Below, piece by piece: positions 15,507-19,202 of a stretch of DNA of 19,202 bases. The notes under the pieces are model-generated. The model was not told the DNA's origin. It saw nothing but the letters and a program-made list of their open reading frames with translations, and searched no databases. Location of the stretch: positions 1 to 19,202 of the forward strand of contig DAOWCP010000045.1 of NCBI GenBank assembly GCA_030639495.1, given 5' to 3'. The first letter of the stretch is position 1. Each line of letters starts with the position of its first letter. The DNA comes from JAGLTN01 sp023135255. GTDB taxonomy: Bacteria; Planctomycetota; Phycisphaerae; Sedimentisphaerales; Anaerobacaceae. The position numbers and the translations under genes were made by a program.

Positions 15507-15678
15507 AGAGCCCAGCTTTTTCGGAATAAAAAATCAGCTCAGGTTTGAATAGCAATGTCCCTATTCCTATTAAGCCCGCGTTTTGTAATCGAAAGCTTAC
15601 CGAGGCAGGCATGGGCTCTCACTAAAATTTACGATTTTAGTTGTGTTTTGTTCTTGCGGGTTTTGAAAGGCCGGTAAG
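15507..15678 (+). other. Structured-looking leader/intergenic region before the tricorn gene
   Basis: The 234-base gap (15492-15725) holds no gene but several complementary pairs: AGAGCCCA (15507-15514) with TGGGCTCT (15612-15619); CCCGC (15575-15579) with GCGGG (15656-15660); CTTACCG (15596-15602) with CGGTAAG (15672-15678); and a perfect hairpin CTAAAAT-TTACG-ATTTTAG at 15622-15640 followed by a T-rich stretch. The three long-range pairs cross one another, so not all can form at once without a pseudoknot. The hairpin alone could act as a weak terminator for the OPT gene. Confidence 0.3.
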
Positions 15679-15725
15679 GTTATTGTTTAGATGTTTTTAT
15701 GAGACTATTAATGAGGAAAATTAAA

Positions 15726-18700
15726 ATGAAACGTGTATTGATCTTATTGGCTTTGTTATTTTGTTGTTCGTTAACTATCGCTGCGGAGGTCGCTATGCCC
15801 AACGCCAGGATGCTTAGATTTCCTGATGTCAGCGAAGAGGCAATAGTGTTTTTGTATGCGGGTGATCTTTGGAGAGTTGATAAGCAGGGCGGGCTTGCTG
15901 CGAGATTAACCTCTTCGCCAGCGAGGGAGCAGTTCCCGAAATTTTCTCCTGATGGTCAGACAATTGTTTTCAGCGGCAATTATGACGGCAACACGGATGT
16001 ATATACAATGAATTCCAAAGGAGGCTCGCCTGTAAGGCTTACCCATCACAGCTCGGGCGATATTGTTGTGGACTGGTATCCGGATGGGAAGAATATTTTG
16101 TACCGCTCAACGATGCAAAGCGCAAGGACCCGGTTCAATCAGTTTTATAAACAATCTGTTGAGGGGGGCTTGGCTGAAAAAATTAAGCTGCCTTATGGCG
16201 AATTGGCGAGTTTTAATGCAGATGCAAGTAAAATGGTCTTTCAAATAATCTCACGAGAGTTTCGGAACTGGAAACGCTATCGGGGTGGGATGGCAAGCGA
16301 TCTTTGGTTATATGATTTTGAAAAAGAAGTTTCAGAAAAAATAACAGACTTTGACGGTACGGACGCAGTACCTATGTGGCATGGCGATACGGTTTATTTT
16401 CTTTCAGACCGTGACAAACACAAAAGGCTTAATATCTGGGCTCTTAATATTAAGAATAAAAAAGTCAGACAGATAACCAAATTTAAAGACTTCGATGTGA
16501 AATGGCCAAGCTTAGGGCCTGCTGATATAGTTTTCGAGAATGGCGGAAAACTTTACCTGCTTGATCTGGCGACAGAGCAGGCAAAGGCTCTTGAGATAAA
16601 GGTTCCCGCGGATTTGCCTAAGGCGAGGAAATCGCTTAAAGATGCTTCGAAGAATATTCTTCATTTCAAATTGTCACCTACCGGCAAGAGAGCGTTGTTT
16701 GAAGCGCGAGGTGAAATATTTACCGTGCCTCAAAAGTACGGCAGCGTGAGAAACCTTACTAATACTTCAGGGGCGGCGGAGAGATTTCCGGTATGGTCGC
16801 CTGACAGCAATAGCATTACATATTTTTCTGATAAGAGCGGAGAATACGAATTGTATGTTTTGGCAGCTGACGGCAAAACAAAAGCTCAACAGATTACGAC
16901 GGGGTCGGATGCTTTTAGATATAATCCTGTGTGGTCGCCTGACAGCAGCAAGATTGCTTTCATTGATAAGAGTGGACGAATATACATTGTTGATGTTGCG
17001 GATAAGGCGATGACGTTTGTGGATAAGGTTGATTTGCTGTATTACGATGAGTCCTCTACTAAGCCTTCGTATTCATGGTCGTCTGACGGTAAATGGTTGG
17101 CATATTCAAAGTATCAGGATACAAAGCAAAACGCTATTATGATATATGACAGCGAATCTGAGGGAATTCATAAAGTGACAAGCGGCTTCTATGATGATTC
17201 GTATCCTGTGTTTGATACTGAGGGGAAATACCTTTTCTTCTATTCCAACAGAACCTTCAGGGCGGTGTATAGTGACATGGATGCGACATGGGTGTATCCG
17301 AACTCTACCGGTATATATGCCGTTACGTTGCGGAAAGATATAGAGTCTCTGCTTAGGCCGAGAAGTGATGAGGAAGAGCCTTCTCAGGATAAGAAAGATT
17401 CTGACAAGAAAAAAGAGGACGATGACAAGGACAGCGATGATGAGAAAGACAGCGATAGTGACAAAGATTGTGATGGCGAAGAAGATGAGAAAGAAGAAGA
17501 TGCTAACTCGGTTGAAATTGATTTTGATGGGTTTGAGCAGAGAATGGTTAAGCTGCCGATAGAGGCTGGTAATTTTGGTATGCTTGCGACAGTGGAAGGC
17601 AAAGTTGTTTATCAGAAAAACCCTGCTGCTGGTGTTGCCAAATCAGGTGCTGCAAAAGGCAGTTTACGTTATTACGACCTTAAAGAACGGGAGAGTAAAA
17701 CTGTAATTGACGGAATAAACGATTACAGTCTGTCAGCGGACGGTAAGAAGGTTATTTATAAAAGCAAATCGACTTACGGGATTATCGATCTTGCTGAGGG
17801 TAAAAAAGTAGGCGATGACAAGATAGCAACGGAGAAGATGAAAGTATGGATAGAGCCGAGAGAAGAATGGCGGCAGATTTTTGTTGAAGCGTGGAGGATA
17901 CAGAGAGACTATTTCTATGATCCGGGTATGCATGGCGTTGACTGGGAGGCTGTTAGAGACTGGTATGGCCAGTTGCTTGATTATGTGGTGGACCGTCAGG
18001 ACCTTAACTATGTAATGGGTGAGATGTTTGGTGAGCTTAATGCGTCACATGCTTATGTCGGCGGTGGTGACATCGACTGGGGACAGACTATATCTGTTGG
18101 GTTGTTAGGTTGTGATTACGAACTTGACAAAGAGAAAAAGGCTTACAGGATAAGCAGGATATACAGACCATCTGTTTGGGAAAGCCAAGGCAGGTCGCCA
18201 TTAGATAAGCCTGGTGTTGATGTAAAGCAAGGGGATTATCTGCTTAAAGTTAACGGGCTTGATGTTGATATTAGTAAAGATCCGTGGGCAACTTTTCAGG
18301 GTTTGGCGGATGAAGTTGTGAGCTTGACTATTGGAAAGGCTGAAGATATCAGCGATACCAATGAGATTGTAGTCAAACCAATGTCAAGCGAATATGGGCT
18401 TAGGAATCTTGCATGGATAGAAGAAAACCGCAAGAAAGTTGAGTTAGCAACTGACGGCAGGGTAGGGTACATCTATGTCCCAAGTACAGGTCTTGATGGG
18501 CAAAGTGAACTGTTCAGGCAGTTTGTGCCGCAGAGAACGAAACAGGGATTGATAATAGATGAGCGATTCAACAGTGGCGGACAAATTCCTGATCGTTTCA
18601 TTGAACTTATGAACAGGCCTTTATATAATTTCTGGACTCGCAGAGATTGTGATACATGGCAGACGCCTTATGTTTCCCATATTGGGCCTAAGGTTATGCT

Positions 18701-19061
18701 TATGAATGGCTGGTCCGGCTCGGGGGGTGACGCTTTTCCGTATTACTTTAAGAAAGCAGGTTTGGGGCCTTTGATCGGTAAACGAACATGGGGCGGACTC
18801 ATTGGTTATAGTGACAACCCCAAGCCAATTGATGGCGGATTTATCGCTGCACCTACATTTGCTTTCTGGGGTACTGACGGCAAGTGGGGGATCGAGGGCT
18901 ATGGTGTTGATCCGGATTATGACCTGGATAATGAGCCTCACATGCTGGCCAAAGGTTGCGACCAGCAGCTTAACAAGGCTATTGAGGTGATATTGAAAGA
19001 GCTTAAGAAAAAGCCTGTTAAGTTTCCGGCTCAACCAGAATTTCCGGACAGGTCAAAATAG
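15726..19061 (+). CDS. Secreted tricorn-like protease (S41 family)
   Basis: 1111 residues from ATG 15726, chosen because GAGGA (15713-15717) is 8 bases upstream and a clean signal peptide (MKRVLILLALLFCC, cleavage near AEVA) follows; the ATG at 15699 would add nine residues before it. Residues ~25-540 carry repeated beta-propeller strands with SPDG/SPDS/SSDG turns, as in the two propellers of tricorn. An Asp/Glu/Lys-rich linker spans ~547-594. The C-terminal half has the core domain, a PDZ-like segment (~810-890, with GDYLLKVNGLDV) and the S41 catalytic domain. The tricorn tetrad is present: S774 and H775 (NASHAYVGG), nucleophile S999 (GWSGSGGDAFP) and E1057 (GIEGYGVDPD). The S-to-E spacing of 58 equals that of Thermoplasma tricorn (965 to 1023). 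Predicted periplasmic or extracellular peptide degradation. Confidence 0.95.
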   Translation: MKRVLILLALLFCCSLTIAAEVAMPNARMLRFPDVSEEAIVFLYAGDLWRVDKQGGLAARLTSSPAREQFPKFSPDGQTIVFSGNYDGNTDVYTMNSKGGSPVRLTHHSSGDIVVDWYPDGKNILYRSTMQSARTRFNQFYKQSVEGGLAEKIKLPYGELASFNADASKMVFQIISREFRNWKRYRGGMASDLWLYDFEKEVSEKITDFDGTDAVPMWHGDTVYFLSDRDKHKRLNIWALNIKNKKVRQITKFKDFDVKWPSLGPADIVFENGGKLYLLDLATEQAKALEIKVPADLPKARKSLKDASKNILHFKLSPTGKRALFEARGEIFTVPQKYGSVRNLTNTSGAAERFPVWSPDSNSITYFSDKSGEYELYVLAADGKTKAQQITTGSDAFRYNPVWSPDSSKIAFIDKSGRIYIVDVADKAMTFVDKVDLLYYDESSTKPSYSWSSDGKWLAYSKYQDTKQNAIMIYDSESEGIHKVTSGFYDDSYPVFDTEGKYLFFYSNRTFRAVYSDMDATWVYPNSTGIYAVTLRKDIESLLRPRSDEEEPSQDKKDSDKKKEDDDKDSDDEKDSDSDKDCDGEEDEKEEDANSVEIDFDGFEQRMVKLPIEAGNFGMLATVEGKVVYQKNPAAGVAKSGAAKGSLRYYDLKERESKTVIDGINDYSLSADGKKVIYKSKSTYGIIDLAEGKKVGDDKIATEKMKVWIEPREEWRQIFVEAWRIQRDYFYDPGMHGVDWEAVRDWYGQLLDYVVDRQDLNYVMGEMFGELNASHAYVGGGDIDWGQTISVGLLGCDYELDKEKKAYRISRIYRPSVWESQGRSPLDKPGVDVKQGDYLLKVNGLDVDISKDPWATFQGLADEVVSLTIGKAEDISDTNEIVVKPMSSEYGLRNLAWIEENRKKVELATDGRVGYIYVPSTGLDGQSELFRQFVPQRTKQGLIIDERFNSGGQIPDRFIELMNRPLYNFWTRRDCDTWQTPYVSHIGPKVMLMNGWSGSGGDAFPYYFKKAGLGPLIGKRTWGGLIGYSDNPKPIDGGFIAAPTFAFWGTDGKWGIEGYGVDPDYDLDNEPHMLAKGCDQQLNKAIEVILKELKKKPVKFPAQPEFPDRSK

Positions 19062-19096
19062 CGACTGGTTGTTGTTGAAATGTTGTTAATAAAAAA

Positions 19097-19132
19097 GGGC
19101 TCTGGAAATAATTCGGAGCCCATTTTTGTTTT
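19097..19132. terminator. Bidirectional intrinsic terminator
   Basis: GGGCTCTG (19097-19104), loop GAAATAATT, CGGAGCCC (19114-19121): an 8-bp stem with one T-G wobble. The plus strand continues ATTTTTGTTTT. On the minus strand the same stem is followed by TTTTTTATT (complement of 19088-19096). It therefore serves both the tricorn gene and the convergent gene at the right edge. Confidence 0.9.
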
Positions 19133-19148
19133 ATGCTAAATAGTAATG

Positions 19149-19202
19149 TCAGGGCAAATCGAGCCATTCGTTGGTCAGTCTGGCGAAGTCCAGGAGGTTG
19201 AT
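19149..19202 (-). CDS. C-terminus of a convergent gene, dockerin-like tail
   Basis: On the minus strand the frame is open from the window's right edge to a TGA at 19149-19151, giving INLLDFARLTNEWLDLP as the last 17 residues. The '[V/I]NLxDFAxLxxxWL' pattern matches the C-terminal half of the dockerin-like/EF-hand tails that end many secreted proteins of Phycisphaerae; the preceding DxNxDG loop would lie outside the window. A correctly oriented terminator 17 bases beyond its stop supports this being a real gene end. Too little is visible to name the protein. Confidence 0.5.
   Translation of the reverse strand: MNLLDFARLTNEWLDLP

Noticed and set aside
17384..17602. Ser-rich minus-strand ORF opposite the acidic linker
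   Set aside because: It is the complement of repeated GAT/GAA/AAG codons; a Ser/Leu/Phe low-complexity shadow with no gene features.
1..19202. CRISPR array, tRNA, rRNA or insertion sequence
   Set aside because: No regularly spaced repeats, no tRNA-like cloverleaf, no rRNA sequence and no transposase or terminal inverted repeats were seen.

Overview
The window reads as chromosomal DNA of a Gram-negative-type bacterium that makes diaminopimelate peptidoglycan (dapB, murA) and has an outer membrane (an Mla/MCE phospholipid-transport operon with a lipoprotein). My best guess is Planctomycetota, class Phycisphaerae, possibly near Sedimentisphaerales. The pointers are a large secreted tricorn protease, a beta-galactosidase-type glycoside hydrolase, an fhs-folD pair, and at the right edge a short C-terminus resembling the dockerin-like tails common in that group. 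This placement is inference from gene content; no rRNA is present.

Layout. 1-1407 (+): C-terminal part of a GH2 beta-galactosidase-like enzyme cut by the window edge. 1496-2293 (+): dapB, abutting tail to tail with a CPBP/CAAX-type membrane protease (2294-3142, -). 3218-4495 (+): murA, interrupted by one in-frame TAA at 3890-3892 although every active-site residue I can check is intact. 4711-6982 (+): a visibly AT-rich two-gene cassette unlike its neighbours, encoding a helical protein with an R-N-x3-H HEPN-like motif and a zinc-finger protein ending in a FAN1-type VRR-NUC nuclease domain. A palindromic REP-like element follows at 7035-7056. 7094-9781 (-): fhs-folD one-carbon operon. 10037-15491 (+): a tightly packed operon of STAS-MlaE permease, MlaF ATPase, MlaD/MCE protein, auxiliary lipoprotein and an OPT-family transporter. 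15726-19061 (+): a secreted tricorn-like S41 protease, followed by a bidirectional terminator and the C-terminus of a convergent gene (19149-19202, -).

How the genes fit together. dapB and murA supply peptidoglycan precursors. The Mla operon moves lipid between the membranes, and OPT plus tricorn fit peptide uptake and breakdown. Fhs and FolD interconvert formate and methylene-THF. The 4711-6982 cassette does not belong to this housekeeping set: it looks horizontally acquired and is the best candidate for an undescribed system (a putative HEPN RNase with a FAN1-like nuclease, plausibly defence). The other item that most deserves attention is the split murA, whose second half begins at a TTG directly after the stop, with an SD-like sequence at suitable spacing.
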